From contig JAVIAB010000024.1 in the NCBI GenBank assembly GCA_032433765.1, positions 15,936,648 to 16,000,647 of the forward strand: DNA of 64,000 bases. Direction: 5' to 3'. Position 1 is the first letter of the stretch. Every line of letters starts with the position of its first letter. The position numbers and the translations under genes are program-made. Source of the stretch: Megaustenia siamemsis (Eukaryota > Mollusca > Gastropoda > Stylommatophora > Ariophantidae). Of the stretch, positions 1-10,944 are shown one piece after another. The notes under the pieces were generated by a model, which worked only from the letters and a program-made list of their open reading frames with translations, searched no databases and was not told the DNA's origin.

Positions 1-210
1 GCTCAAGAACAATGTACTATAAGGAAAGGTATCAGAATGCTCAAGAATAATGTACTATAAGGAAAGCTATCAGAATGCTCAAGAACAATGTACTATAAGG
101 AAAGCTATCAGAATGCTCAAGAACAATGTACTATAAGGAAAGCTATCAGAATGCTCACGGACAGTGTCCTATCAAGAACGATATCAGATTTCTCAAGGAC
201 AATGTCTGCG
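1..210. repeat. 38-bp minisatellite, cut by the window edge
   Basis: Units begin at 1, 39, 77, 115 and 153, each starting gctcaagaac or a close variant. The first four are nearly identical. The fifth and a partial sixth are degenerate. The array probably continues to the left of the window. Confidence 0.95.
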
Positions 211-650
211 TCTAGTGATGATGATCCAAAGACAAAGGCAAAGATAAAGTTCTGATCTTCGATTGTGATTTTTTTTTCTTCACACTTTCTCTACAGAGGC
301 GTTTCCAGTGAAGGCATTGAAATGATGTCCGTCCGGTGCACTCATGGATACAACTGTACAACAGGAAAAATAGATAATAAAAGAACGATCAAAAGATAAA
401 TAACACTCTCCGTGTTTTTGTTTTACTAAAATATGAGATCATTGTTTATCTCCTCTCTTGCAAGGGATAATTGAATGGGGGTCTAACTAGCCAGCATCGC
501 AAAAAATCCATAGCTGCAGAAACGGAAAGTTAAGTACATGACCTGTGATGAGAAACTTCTCAATCAATGAAGAAAACTTAGATTGTTCAACTCCAATGTT
601 TACAGGAGAAGTAAACAAAAGATAGAACAAAACTGGTATGGGTAAACATT
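211..650. other. no recognised feature
   Basis: This is single-copy-looking sequence. A pyrimidine tract followed by AG at 295-296 could be a splice acceptor, but the open frame after it is short (stop at 397) and matches no family I know. Confidence 0.4.
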
Positions 651-654
651 ACGT

Positions 655-735
655 AATAACTGGACGACACAATTATGAACGACGTTTCGACTCAATATGC
701 CATCAGCAGGAACAAACAAATAAAAGAGAGTTTCT
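655..735 (-). mobile_element. fragment of the foldback/pLTR-like repeat with hammerhead-like core
   Basis: The minus strand carries ctgatgg followed about 14 bases later by gaaacgtcg (plus-strand positions 685-706). This is a diverged single arm of the inverted repeat at 34,473-34,849, sharing the ggacgacac and cgtttcg...catcag blocks. The core resembles the CUGAUGA/GAAA core of hammerhead ribozymes reported in Penelope-like elements, but the match is partial and no flanking stem was established. Confidence 0.4.
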
Positions 736-1000
736 AAAATAAGATAATTTCAAACTAGAATGAGAAATAAGAATAAAAATGTCTTCCTGTGTACTGCGCA
801 GTGGCCAGAAGAAAAATGTATGACAGTCGCGCAAGATACCCGCTGTGGCTATTGTATTATTGTAGTGGATCATCGGTGGAAGGGTTCTACAAATATATGT
901 GGTGGGGGGATCTGTATAGGTTACCTCAACTGTTACGGGACCGGCAATATCTACACGTATCTCCGTATATGCAACCGTGAGAGAACACACAGACCTGTGA

Positions 1001-1056
1001 GATATATATATATATATATAATATATACAATACAATATAATATAATACAATTTCAA
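1001..1056. repeat. AT-rich microsatellite
   Basis: A TA dinucleotide run passes into degenerate ATAATACA repeats. It abuts the truncated 5' end of the LINE-C copy that follows. Confidence 0.85.
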
Positions 1057-1061
1057 TTTTA

Positions 1062-1961
1062 AAACAAGGAGTCAGACAAGGCTGTGTTCTGTCGCCGGAT
1101 TTGTCTTCATTTTACAGCGAATATATTATGAGATCAATAGTAGACAAAAAAGGAATTGAAGTCAACGGTCACAACATAAATAATTTGCGATATGCGGATG
1201 ACACAGTCTTAATAGCAGAGACAGAGAATGAGCTACAAGAAATGATAGATATAATGGTAAAAGAAAGCAATAAGAAAGGTCTCAGTCTGAATAGTAAGGA
1301 AACAGAAGTAATGGTTATATCGAAGAAACAATCACCACCATCATGCAGCATAAAAATAAACAAGACAAATCTGAAACAAGTGCAACATTTGAAATACTTG
1401 GGCACAATAACATCAGATGGGAGATGCAACACAGAAATAAAAAGCAGAATAGCTCAGGCCAAAATAGCATTTCAGAAAATAAAAAATATCTTATTCAACA
1501 AATCTATGTCAATAGAAATGTGAAAGAGAGTTCATCGATGCTATATAGAACCAATTCTGACCTATGGAAGCGAATCATGGACAATAGACAAACAAATTAA
1601 AAGACAATTAGAGGCCACAGAGATGGGATTTCGCAGAAGAATGTTGAAAGTTCCCTGGACAGCTAAAAAGACCAATGAGGAAGTTCTCAAAGAGGCCAAC
1701 ACAAAAAGAGAGCTCTTAAAAAACATCAGAAAGAAGCAATCAACATTTGTCGGACACATCATGAGAAGAGGAAAGTTGGAATACTTGGTTACAACTGGCA
1801 AAATAAAAGGAAAGAGAGATCGCGGACTACAAAGAGAGAAAATACTGGATAGCTTGGTTTCATGGCATGGAAAACAGTCAACAACAGAACTGATACGATG
1901 CACTGAAGATAGAAGATTGTGGAAGGACATGATCGCCTACGCCAACCGGTATGGCACATAA
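1062..1961 (+). pseudogene. LINE-C: RTE-like reverse transcriptase, 3' part
   Basis: This is the best-preserved reverse-transcriptase fragment in the window. The frame opens with GVRQGCVLSP (1068 onward), a palm-domain block, followed by the catalytic LRYADDTVL at about 1185-1211. After the RT come FKYLGT-like (LKYLGTITSDGR), YGSESWTI, RRMLKVPW, a GHIMRRGKLE block and the terminal DRRLWKDMIAYANRYGT with a TAA at 1959. These blocks are typical of the RT and C-terminal region of RTE-like non-LTR retrotransposons. One in-frame TGA (1521-1523) and a frame change near it show the copy is dead. The endonuclease and N-terminal RT are missing, so the element is 5'-truncated at the AT microsatellite. 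Clade assignment is from the C-terminal pattern only. Confidence 0.85.
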
Positions 1962-1978
1962 TAATATATATATATATA

Positions 1979-2245
1979 GGGAGCCGCGATAGCTCAGTGG
2001 TTAGTGAACTGGACTACAAAGAACTACAAAGAACAAGAGGTAGGGTTCGATCCAAACCGACGGCTTCCGGGTTCACCCAACCTTTAATGGGTACCGGATT
2101 TTTTAATGGGAAAGTAAAGCAGCACGGGCGTAATACCGACCACATTACCCCAAAAATCATGTACCGCAGGTCTGTAAAATTTATTGTCACTAACACCATA
2201 TTCCCTATACGCCACTTGGCGTGACGGGGGCACTTTACTTTACTT
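1979..2245 (+). mobile_element. SINE-1, tRNA-derived SINE
   Basis: This full-length copy starts gggagccgcgatagctcag. An RNA polymerase III A-box (tagctcagtgg, 1990-2000) and B-box (ggttcgatcc, 2044-2053) are at tRNA spacing. They are followed by a tRNA-unrelated body and a strongly conserved end, cacttggcgtgacggggg, then an actttactttactt tail. The same sequence recurs at 13 loci in this window in both orientations. The tail is T-rich in the sense direction, not poly(A). It lies between AT microsatellites, so no target-site duplication can be read. Confidence 0.9.
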
Positions 2246-2517
2246 ATATATAATATATAAAACTACGCCTATACGTATGCGTCCACGCACGTGAAAATGT
2301 GCGCATACAGCATACATACACAGAAGCGTCCACCCAGATTGATTTTAGATGGGAAATTAAATGTCTTTGAAAAAAAAATGTTATTGTTGGATCTCAGACA
2401 CAAGCTGGAAAGAATGCATTTCAACCGAACAGATAAGATACGAATCTAAACCAGAACACGTGTCGAGCTTTATAAGAAGGCGGTTTTAGAAATGCATCGG
2501 TCTTGTTCTGAGAATGA

Positions 2518-3120
2518 ACAAAGAAAGAGCTCCCCATCAGGTAACATGTGGAAACCATCTGGTAAAAGAAAAAAAGGCAGACAGAGATAATCGCTATGCA
2601 GAACAATAACTAGGGACAGCGTTTGTGATTTGCGGTCGTAAAAGCAGGGCCTGCGCATCATCAGCTGACCAAGACCTAGCAGATCTACCTCGTCGTGGTC
2701 TCCCCTGGTAACAGTCTGTAAATGTCTGTCTGACATTGTGCGTTAAAACAGGCTGCTTTCCATGTTCTGTATGTAAATCAGCATAACCTCGCTATCATAA
2801 ACCGCCTAGTTGGGAAAACCACCCGACTGGACTACCGACGTTCGGACAACCCGTGTTCGATTCCCGCTGGGAGCAGTGTGAATTGTACTCGTGGTTCGGA
2901 AAAAAAAAAACCCTACGGTCGACCCAGCCGTTGGCAGAAATGGGTACCAGGGTATTACCCTGGGAAGGTGAGGAATGTCGCCTCGCATCTGAGTTTCGAT
3001 GCTTGATGCGACACTATACAGAAACCTCCGAACATTTCTGTATAGGCAGCCGAGCACATATGGGTGGAAACTCGCGTGGTAAGAGACGTCGGTTCAAGTC
3101 TCGTACTTTACCTTCACCTT
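2518..3120 (+). mobile_element. SINE-3 composite, tRNA-like
   Basis: The segment 2518-2892 is repeated in inverted orientation at 3445-3825. It contains a tRNA-like stretch at about 2803-2870, with a B-box-like gtgttcgattcccgc. After an A11 run (2901-2911) the sequence continues to a second B-box-like site, cggttcaagtctcg, near 3090-3103. I read it as a composite of one or two tRNA-derived SINEs. The outer boundaries are approximate. Confidence 0.6.
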
Positions 3121-3205
3121 AAAATCACATACACGATAATATATGTTCTGCACATAATTTGTACCAACAATTCATTCTTTTATTAAATCTGTATACTCAT
3201 ATACC

Positions 3206-3350
3206 TGATCTCTCTAATAGGTTCTGATCTCTCTAAAAGGTTCTGATCTCTCTAAAAGGTTCTGATCTCTCTAATAGGTTCTGATCTCTCTAATAGGTTC
3301 TGATCTCTCTAATAGGTTCTGATCTCTCTAATAGGTTCTGATCTCTCCAA
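3206..3350. repeat. 19-bp minisatellite
   Basis: About eight copies of a 19-bp unit (ggttctgatctctctaata). Variants alternate between ctaatag and ctaaaag. Confidence 0.95.
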
Positions 3351-3444
3351 AAATATAAACTCTCATCCTCGAGACCCCTCTCATCCGAAAAAAAACCATG
3401 CTAAATAAAATCACCCCTCCCCACAAAAGTATTTATGAATGATA

Positions 3445-3825
3445 ACGAGTACAACTCATACTGCTCCCAGCGGGAATCGAACACGGGTTGTCCGAACGTC
3501 GGTAGTCCAGTCGGGTGGTTTTCCCAACTAGGCGGTTTATGACAGCGAGGTTGTGCTGATTTACTTACAGAACATGGAGAGCAGCCTGTTTTGACGCAGA
3601 ATGTCAGACAGACATTTACAGACTGTTACCAGGGGAGACCACGACGAGGTAGATCTGTTAGGTCTTGGTCAGCAGATGATGCGCAGACCCTGCTTTTACG
3701 ACCGCAAGTCACAAACGCTGTCCCTAGTTATTGTTCTGCATAGCGATTATCTCTGTCTGCCTTGTTTTCTTTTACCAGATGGTTTCCACATGTTACCTGA
3801 TGGGGAGCTCTTTCTTTGCTCTTTC
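3445..3825 (-). mobile_element. SINE-3 copy with 13-bp target-site duplication
   Basis: This 381-bp segment is the inverted partner of 2518-2892. It is bracketed by perfect 13-bp direct repeats, tttatgaatgata, at 3432-3444 and 3826-3838, so it is a discrete insertion. The tRNA-like B-box lies close to the 3445 end. Stops in all frames make coding unlikely. Confidence 0.8.
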
Positions 3826-3839
3826 TTTATGAATGATAC

Positions 3840-4810
3840 CCTCTCACCTCCTAAAGCTTAACACAGCTTCTTGAAATAGCGAGTCAATCCCAACATAATA
3901 ATATTGGCTATTCTCAGTTGCTCAATCCCTGAAATCATTGTGTCCCCTGGTTAACATGTGCAAAGGATTTATACTGTCCTGTCCCAATCAACATGAAGGT
4001 GCCTTATGATAATACCCAATGGGTCGTATATGTGCAAACGTTTTCATGTGGCTTTTTTTTATAATCAATGCCAAAGATGTGTCAACTATATATGGATGTA
4101 ACATATCAAACGTTTTTCACAGGTCTCTCCTAATCAATAGTTCCACCTAAAAGACTTTTTACTGCAACACTGTTTTTATGTACGTGATGAGATCACTCAC
4201 AGCTGACGTTTTGCCAATGACAACGTTTGCTTAAGCCGAGTTAAGTACCTATTTTGACGGTTCGGTCGACTGATCAATGTCTTCTCTAAGAGGAAGCAAC
4301 TCAACTACTTCGGACTGTGAGCACGGTCGCTACCAATACACGAGATTCAATCTCAAACAGAATGCATGTTGGGTAGAGGAGGAGATATGATCAAATAAGC
4401 AACAGGGCCTAAAAAAGGGTACAATTGCCCTATGTTCGGCCCTGTTTCCATCATAAAAGGACACGAGTGCGTATCAAATGTCATGCCAAACGTTTTACAC
4501 CTGAGCAATTCGCGTACTTTCCGAGGTAAGTTTGCCTACACAATCACGTGATTAAGAATAGAACGCACTCTATCTAGTGTTATCCGGTTACATGATCAAA
4601 GGGAGACAACCTACAATTGTTTCTTTTAGAACCAGACAGTTGTCGTCTCTGGCCTTGGGCTTTTTTTTTTCTTTAGCCTTCTGCCTGGCCAGGCACGATT
4701 CATTCAACCTCAGACATTGTATTGTGGGTTATATTAGACTTCAAATGACGTTTTTTAAAAATAAATTGAGTGGATACTACATTTTTCCCCATTGTTAGCT
4801 TACTCTACAT
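3840..4810. other. unclassified unique-looking sequence
   Basis: No recognisable domain, tandem repeat or element end was seen. Short open stretches (for example from the ATG near 4277, stop at about 4389) match nothing I know and lack convincing splice signals. Confidence 0.4.
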
Positions 4811-4814
4811 TATT

Positions 4815-4817
4815 ATA

Positions 4818-4860
<43 letters not shown>

Positions 4861-4940
4861 TGTGTGTCTGTGTTTTTGTGTTTGTGTGTGTGTGCGTGCG
4901 TGTGTATGTGCGTGCGTGCGGACGTGTTTGTTTGTTTTAC
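4815..4940. repeat. AT then TG/GCGT microsatellite
   Basis: A TA run to about 4857 is followed by a TG-rich tract with interspersed CGTG units. Confidence 0.9.
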
Positions 4941-4984
4941 TGGTAACAGATCGTAGTTCTAAAGGTTAAAGTTTAAGTTATGGT

Positions 4985-5368
4985 ATTTAACATGGACATT
5001 AGACAAGAAAACAGTAGAGAAAATTGAAGCCTTTGAAATGTGGATTTATAGAAGAATAGGTAGAATTGGATGGAAAGAAAAGAAAACAAACGATGAAGTC
5101 TTAAAACAACTGAAAATAAAAAGAGAACTACTAAATACAATTAAGACAAAACAAATGCAATTTTTTGGGCAAGTTAACAGACACAACAGCCTACTAAAAG
5201 TAATATTGGAAGGAAAAATACAAGGTAAAAGAGGCAGACCAAGACTAACATGGACGAGTAACATCAAAAGATGGACAAGTCAATCTATGACAGCCTGCAC
5301 CATCAAAGCAAGAAAAAGAGTAGAATGGCGTTCGATGGTAGCCAACCTTCGTTGCGGAGAAGGCACTC

Positions 5369-5373
<5 letters not shown>
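4985..5373 (+). pseudogene. LINE-A: RTE-like C-terminal fragment
   Basis: The frame reads WTLDKKTVEKIEAFEMWIYR, then WKEKKTNDEVLKQL, a GQVNRHNSLLK block, GKRGRPRLTW and SMTACTIKARKR, ending WRSMVANLRCGEGTR with a TGA. This is the basic C-terminal region of an RTE-like LINE. RT and endonuclease are absent, so the copy is 5'-truncated. The coding end runs straight into a GAT repeat tail. Confidence 0.8.

Positions 5374-5444
<71 letters not shown>
5369..5444. repeat. (GAT)n microsatellite, LINE-A 3' tail
   Basis: About 25 uninterrupted GAT units directly follow the LINE-A stop codon. Short GAT tails sit at the same place in the other LINE-A copies. Confidence 0.95.
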
Positions 5445-5448
<4 letters not shown>

Positions 5449-5561
5449 GACGTTGCCACCCGTGGTACATTTTCATCAAGATTTTAACTTGTTTGTTTCA
5501 CAGACAATTTTATTGGTCGGGTTCTAAATTTCAAAAACTACTTTTGATTATACTATCTCTC

Positions 5562-5615
5562 CCTGTCTCTCTCTCTCTCTCTCTTTCTCTCACTCTCTCT
5601 CTCTCTCTCTCTCTG
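5562..5615. repeat. CT microsatellite
   Basis: A tct/ctc dinucleotide tract with few interruptions precedes the 27-bp array. Confidence 0.9.
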
Positions 5616-5635
5616 TCGTCTATTCTTTGCTCATT

Positions 5636-7288
5636 TGTCTTTATCATTATACACATTTGTTCCTTGTGTGTCACTATTTACATTTGTTCCTTGTGTGTCA
5701 TTATCTATATTTGTTCCTTGTGTGTCACTCTCTACATTTGTTCCTCGTGTGTCACTCTCTACATTTGTTCCTTGTGTGTCACTCTCTACATTTGTTCCTT
5801 GTGTGTCACTATTTACATTTGTTCCTTGTGTGTCACTCTCTACATTTGTTCCTTGTGTGTCACTATCTAGATTAGTTCCTTGTGTGTCACTATCTAGATT
5901 AGTTCCTTGTGTGTCACTATCTAGATTAGTTCCTTGTGTGTCACTCTCTACATTTGTTCCTTGTGTGTCACTCTCTACATTTGTTCCTTTTGTGTCATTA
6001 TCTACATTTGTTCCTTGTGTGTCACTATCTAGATTAGTTCCTTGTGTGTCACTATCTAGATTAGTTCCTTGTGTGTCACTCTTTACATTTGTTCCTTGTG
6101 TGTCACTCTCTACATTTGTTCCTTGTGTGTCACTCTTTACATTTGTTCCTCGTGTGTCACTCTCTACATTTGTTCCTTGTGTGTCACTCTCTACATTTGT
6201 TCCTTGTGTGTCACTATTTACATTTGTTCCTTGTGTGTCACTCTCTACATTTGTTCCTTGTGTGTCATTATCTACATTTGTTCCTTGTGTGTCACTATCT
6301 AGATTAGTTCCTTGTGTGTCACTATCTAGATTAGTTCCTTGTGTGTCACTCTTTACATTTGTTCCTTGTGTGTCATTATCTACATTTGTTCCTTGTGTGT
6401 CACTATCTAGATTAGTTCCTTGTGTGTCATTATCTACATTTGTTCCTTGTGTGTCACTATCTACATTTGTTCCTTGTGTGTCACTATCTAGATTAGTTCC
6501 TTGTGTGTCACTCTCAACATTTGTTCCTTATGTGTCATTATCTACATTTGTTCCTTGTGTGTCACTATCTACATTTGTTCCTTGTGTGTCACTATCTACA
6601 TTTGTTCCTTGTGTGTCACTATCTAGATTTGTTCCTTGTGTGTCACTCTCTACATTTGTTCCTTGTGTGTCACTATCTACAATTGTTCCTCGTGTGTCAC
6701 TCTCTACATGTGTTCCTTGTGTGTCACTCTCTACATGTGTTCCTTGTGTGTCACTATCTACATTTGTTCCTTGTGTGTCACTATCTAGATTTGTTCCTTG
6801 TGTGTCACTATTTACATTTGTTCCTTGTGTATCACTATCTACATTTGCTCCTTGTGTATCATTATCTACATTTGCTCCTTGTGTGTCACTATCTACATTT
6901 GTTCCTTGTGTGTCACTATCTACATTTATTCCTTGTGTATCATTATCTACGTGTGCTCCTTGTGTATCATTATCTACATTTGTTCCTTGTGTATCATTAT
7001 CTACATTTGTTCCTTGTGTATCATTATCTACATTTGTTCCTTGTGTATCATTATCTACATTTGTTCCTTGTGTATCATTATCTACATTTGTTCCATGTGT
7101 ATCATTATCTACATTTGTTCCTTGTGTATCACTATCTACATTTGTTCCTTGTGTATCACTATCTACATTTGTTCCTTGTGTATCACTATCGACATTTGTT
7201 CCTTGTGTATCACTATCTACATGTGTTCCTTGTGTATCACTATCTACATGTGTTCCTTGTGTATCACTATCTACATGTGTTCCTTGTA
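5636..7288. repeat. 27-bp minisatellite, about 61 copies
   Basis: The unit is acatttgttccttgtgtgtc followed by actatct. Point variants group by position: gtgtgtcactctct is commoner early and gtgtatcactatct late. Because 27 is a multiple of three, several frames on both strands stay open for hundreds of codons. The apparent proteins (nonamers such as TFVPCVSLS or DTQGTNVDS) are by-products of the period, not evidence of a gene. Confidence 0.97.
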
Positions 7289-7486
7289 AGTTGTCCGAAC
7301 GTCGGTAGCTAGCAGGTTGCATTCTCCAACTATTGTACCGCAGCTGCCCTTTCTTACTGAGAAGCCCACCTAGAGGGACGCGTGACGAGGTACTCTGCAA
7401 GTCCTGGCTGGGCTCTCTCGACGCTGAAAGGATATTAGATGTTGTTTGAATATCTTCCTCGTTCCATTCTAAATCTTCTTTATTCC

Positions 7487-7490
<4 letters not shown>
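7289..7490. other. SINE-3 scrap and unclassified sequence
   Basis: The array ends directly in ttgtccgaacgtcggtag (7291-7308). This matches the tRNA-like part of SINE-3 on the minus strand (compare 3488-3505). The rest, about 180 bases, is unclassified. Confidence 0.5.

Positions 7491-7537
<47 letters not shown>
7491..7537. repeat. TA microsatellite
   Basis: About 22 TA units. Confidence 0.95.
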
Positions 7538-7540
<3 letters not shown>

Positions 7541-7557
7541 CATTTTCTTTTTTTTCC

Positions 7558-7995
7558 TTAAATGTTATGTAGTGTTAGTCTTAACATATGGATGTGAATC
7601 ATGGACAATAGGACAACAAACTAGAAAATCACTGGAGTCTGTTGAAATGTGGTTTCACAGAAGAATGTTGAGAATACCATGGACAGCTAAGAAGAGTAAT
7701 GACAACGTTCTGAAAGAGACCAAAGCAAAAAGAGAGCTAATTTCCAATATTAGGAAGAAACAATAATCATTTTTTAGTCATGTAATAAGAAGAGAACAAC
7801 TGGAATATATTGTAACAACTGGAAAAATTGAGGGACGAAGAGATAGAGGGAAGCAAAGAGAAACAATACAAGACAGCTTAAGAGAATGGCTTGGCAGAAG
7901 GTCAACAACAGAAATGATAAATAACTGTCGAGATCGCAAATTGTGGAGAGATATGATCACCTACGCTAGCAGGCCCAGTACTTGATGATGATGAT
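7558..7995 (+). pseudogene. LINE-B: RTE-like C-terminal fragment
   Basis: The reading frame gives VLTYGCESWTIGQQTRKSLE, RRMLRIPWTAKKS and RELISNIRKKQ, then a TAA at 7764. Past the stop it gives SFFSHVIRREQLEYIVTTGK and ends DRKLWRDMITYASRPST before a short GAT tail. It is a sister family of LINE-C, with the same block order and different residues. It is truncated at the 5' end and carries an internal stop. Confidence 0.8.
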
Positions 7996-8029
7996 ATATA
8001 TATTTCACGCGTGGACAGAGAACACAGTT

Positions 8030-8480
8030 CTGTTCTTGTTCTACTGGTAGCCTCAACAATTGTCATATAATAATATAGCGTTTCTCAGATCCCAGCCCAT
8101 CTTAATCTGCTTCTACAACGGGCCCTTCTTCCGTCACTGTTTTTTAGTAAATATTGTGTATGCCATATACGACTACGTTTCCTTCAAAATAAAGAATCGA
8201 AAAGTTCCATCGTATGATGCTCTGGGGTTCCCAAATACACATCCAGTAGTAAGAGAATGACTCCAGTTAAAGAAACACAAGAAGACCCCTACTAACTCTA
8301 CAAAGATGTATGTAACCGTGACATCCGGGTGCTTGTTATGAACATACCTGACTTATAAGAGCTTGCTAAAAAAAAAATAGCCAGGTAGAGAAACACGCGA
8401 ACACGAGTTGAGACAGGCTGCGGTTCTATATATTCACTATGGACGAGAAGGGTGACCTCTGGCAAGGTCATCAGACGAGA
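8030..8480. other. unclassified unique-looking sequence
   Basis: A 66-codon open stretch lies at 8060-8260 (+), with two hydrophobic segments. It has no recognisable motif and no convincing splice or start context, so I do not call a gene. Confidence 0.35.
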
Positions 8481-8952
8481 ATAAATTCAGTTCTTTTGCG
8501 ATTAAAAGAATCCTGCCTTCTCTTGAGATTAGGAGGATCCCACCATCTCTCAGGATTAAGAGGAATCCACCATCTCTCAGGATTATGAGGATCCCACCAC
8601 CTCTCGAAACTGAGAGGATCCCACCACCTCTAGAAAGTGAGAGGATCTCACCACCTCTCGAAACTGAGAGGATCCCACCACCTCTAGAAAGTGAGAGGAT
8701 CTCACAACCTCTCGAAACTGAGAGGATCTCACTACCTCTAGAAAGCTAGAGGATCCCACCACCTCTCGAAAGTGAGAGGACCTCACTACCTCTAGAAAGC
8801 TAGAGGATCCCACTACCTCTCGAAAGTGAGAGGACCTCACTACCTCTAGAAAGCTAGAGGATCCCACCACCTCTCGAAACTGAGAGGATCTCACAACCTC
8901 TAGAAAGCTAGAGGATCCCACCACCTCTCGAAACTGAGAGGACCCCACCATC
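8480..8952. repeat. 27-bp hairpin minisatellite
   Basis: About 13 good units plus degenerate ones at the left end, period 27. Each unit holds an inverted repeat. One version is cctctc-gaaact-gagagg. Another is cctctag-aaag-ctagagg. The two versions alternate from about 8740, and stems stay paired although the stem bases differ. BamHI-like ggatcc lies between many hairpins. Confidence 0.95.
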
Positions 8953-9217
8953 AAACACTTTACTTTTACTTAATTTCCTTTTATTGCTAAACAATTTACA
9001 AGAATTCTTATTTTCTTCTTAAGGTTGTACGCAAGTCTCATTTCTGTGCACTAAATACAGCGCTTTATTTCTGCAGCTTGTGCGTGCAAGGGACGCAAAC
9101 CAACGTTTCGCATTTTAAAGAAATATCACTATGATTACGGTAAGATCTACTTTTTAACCTGCTATTTATTGAGCTTAAGAATAAATTGACACAATATTTA
9201 CATTTCAGATTCGGAAT

Positions 9218-9816
9218 CATCATCATCATCATCGAGTGCCTTCTCCGCAACGAAGGTTGGCTACCATGGATCGCCATTCCACTCTGTTTCTTGCTTTGAC
9301 GGTGCAGGCTGTCATAGATTGACTTGTCCATCTTTTGATGTTACTCGTCCATGTTAGTCTTGGTCTGCCTCTACCTATTTTACCTTGTATTTTTCCTTGC
9401 AACATTGCTTTTATTTGGCTGTTGTGTCTTTTAACATGACCCAAAAATTTCATTTGTCTTGTTCTAATTATGTTTAGTTGATCTCTTTTCATTTTCAGCT
9501 GTTTTAAAACTTCATCGTTTGTTTTCTTTTATTTCCATCCAATTCTACCTATTCTTCTATAAATCCACATTTCAAAGGCTTCAATTTTCTGTTCTGTTTT
9601 CTTGTCTAATGTCCATGTTTCTGCACTATACAGGAATATTGAGAAGGTGTAATATTTTGCCATTCTTAGTTTCAGCCATGCTGATATTTGTTTTGTTGTT
9701 AATATATTTTTCATGGCATTAAAATTACTTTTTGCCATACCTATTCATTTGTTTATTTCAATTTTACATTTTCCATCATTGGTTATAGTTTTGTCCCAGG
9801 TAGTTGTAGCTCTGGA
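9218..9816 (-). pseudogene. LINE-A copy with 12-bp target-site duplication
   Basis: This 599-bp insertion is flanked by cagattcggaat at 9206-9217 and 9817-9828. On the minus strand it encodes MAKSNFNAMKNILTTKQ, an AETWTLDKKTEQKIEAFEMW block, GHVKRHNSQIKAMLQGK, GRGRPRLTW and WRSMVANLRCGEGTR, with at least one frameshift. The short ATC run at 9219-9233 is its 3' GAT tail. It is a 5'-truncated RTE-like insertion just upstream of the RNase H LINE remains. Confidence 0.85.
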
Positions 9817-9884
9817 CAGATTCGGAATAAGCCACACACAAAAAAAACTGGTGAGGCATCGTTGAACAAATATAAACTGGGTCT

Positions 9885-10210
9885 GTGCTCCAGGAGATAC
9901 TGCAATTTTGCTCCCAACTTCAAGAGCCGGTCATCTATACTAATGGCTCGGTCACAAGGGGAGTGCGAAGTGGTAGGTGCTATGTTGTGTATTGTAATGG
10001 GAAGTTGATAGATAATAGTGCAGGAGCCAGAAGACTACTACTTCCAGCACACGCATGGAGATTGAGGTTGTGACGGAAGCTATCATTTGACTGGCTAAGC
10101 GACCAACGACGCATGCGGTCATCTTGACTAACTTACACAGCATATTTCACTAGATTGACAAGGACATACTCCACAGGGAATGGGTGCACCTATTCCACAT
10201 ACCTTATGTT
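9885..10210 (+). pseudogene. LINE-I RNase H domain, first part
   Basis: The frame contains VIYTNGSVTRGVRSG (about 9930-9975) and later the block beginning MRMEI, matching the first acidic strand (TDGS) and following region of RNase H domains carried by I-like non-LTR retrotransposons. Frameshifts follow. The reading breaks at about 10,207, where minus-strand LINE-A copies are inserted. The remainder resumes at about 10,945. Confidence 0.65.
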
Positions 10211-10374
10211 CATCATCATCATTGATTGCCGTCTCCGAATCGAAGGATGGCTTCCATGGAGCGCCATTCCACTCTGTCTCTTGCTTTGATGGTACAGATT
10301 GTCATAGGTTGACTTGTCCATCGTTTGATGTTACTCGTCCATGTTAGTCTTGGTCTGCCTCTGTCTCTTTTCAT
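10211..10374 (-). pseudogene. LINE-A 3' fragment
   Basis: An ATC run (GAT tail) is followed by the reverse complement of the last part of LINE-A coding sequence (R-W-S-M region to GRPRLTW). It is truncated at the join with the next LINE-A copy. Confidence 0.7.
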
Positions 10375-10944
10375 CATCATCGTCGAGTGCCTCCTCGCAA
10401 CGAAGGTTGGCTACCATGGATCGCCATTCTACTCTGTTTCTTGCTTTGACGGTGCAGGCTGTCATAGATTGACTTGTCCATCTTTTGATGTTACTCGTCC
10501 ATGTTAGTCTTGGTCTGCCTCTGTCTCATTTACCTTGTATTTTTCCTTGCAATATTACTTTTATTAGGCTGTTGTGTCTTTTAACATGCCCCAACATTTT
10601 TATTTGTCTTGTTCTAATTGTGTTTAGTAGTTCTCTTGTTATTTTTAGTTGTTTTAAAACTTCATCATTTGTTTTCTTTTCCTTCCATCCAATTCTACCT
10701 ATTCTTCTATAAATCCACATTTCAAAGGCTTCAATTTTCTGTTCTGTTTTCTTGTCTAATGTCCATGTTTCTGCACCATACAGGAATATTGAGAACATGT
10801 AACATTTTGCTAGTCTTAGTTTTAGCCCTGGTGTTATTTTTTTTATATTAGTATGTTTTTCATGATATTAAAATTACTTTTTGCCATACCTATTATTTTG
10901 TTTATTTTAGTTGTACGTTTTCCATCACTGCCTCATGTTAGTAT
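10375..10944 (-). pseudogene. LINE-A copy inside the RNase H LINE
   Basis: The minus strand encodes FSIFLYGAETWTLDKKTEQK, WKEKKTNDEVLKQLKITREL, GHVKRHNSLIKVILQGK and the usual end. It starts at a short ATC tail near 10,375. cctcatgtt at 10,930-10,938 resembles ccttatgtt at 10,200-10,208, a probable imperfect target-site duplication for the combined insertion. Confidence 0.75.

Noticed and set aside
297..399. Possible exon after the acceptor-like tract at 270-296
   Set aside because: The frame has only 33 codons before a stop, no good donor and no family match. The acceptor alone is not enough.
5635..7308. 557-codon open frame of nonamer repeats, with other long frames on both strands
   Set aside because: The 27-bp period is a multiple of three and lacks stops in several frames. 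No start context, signal peptide or flanking exon supports a protein.
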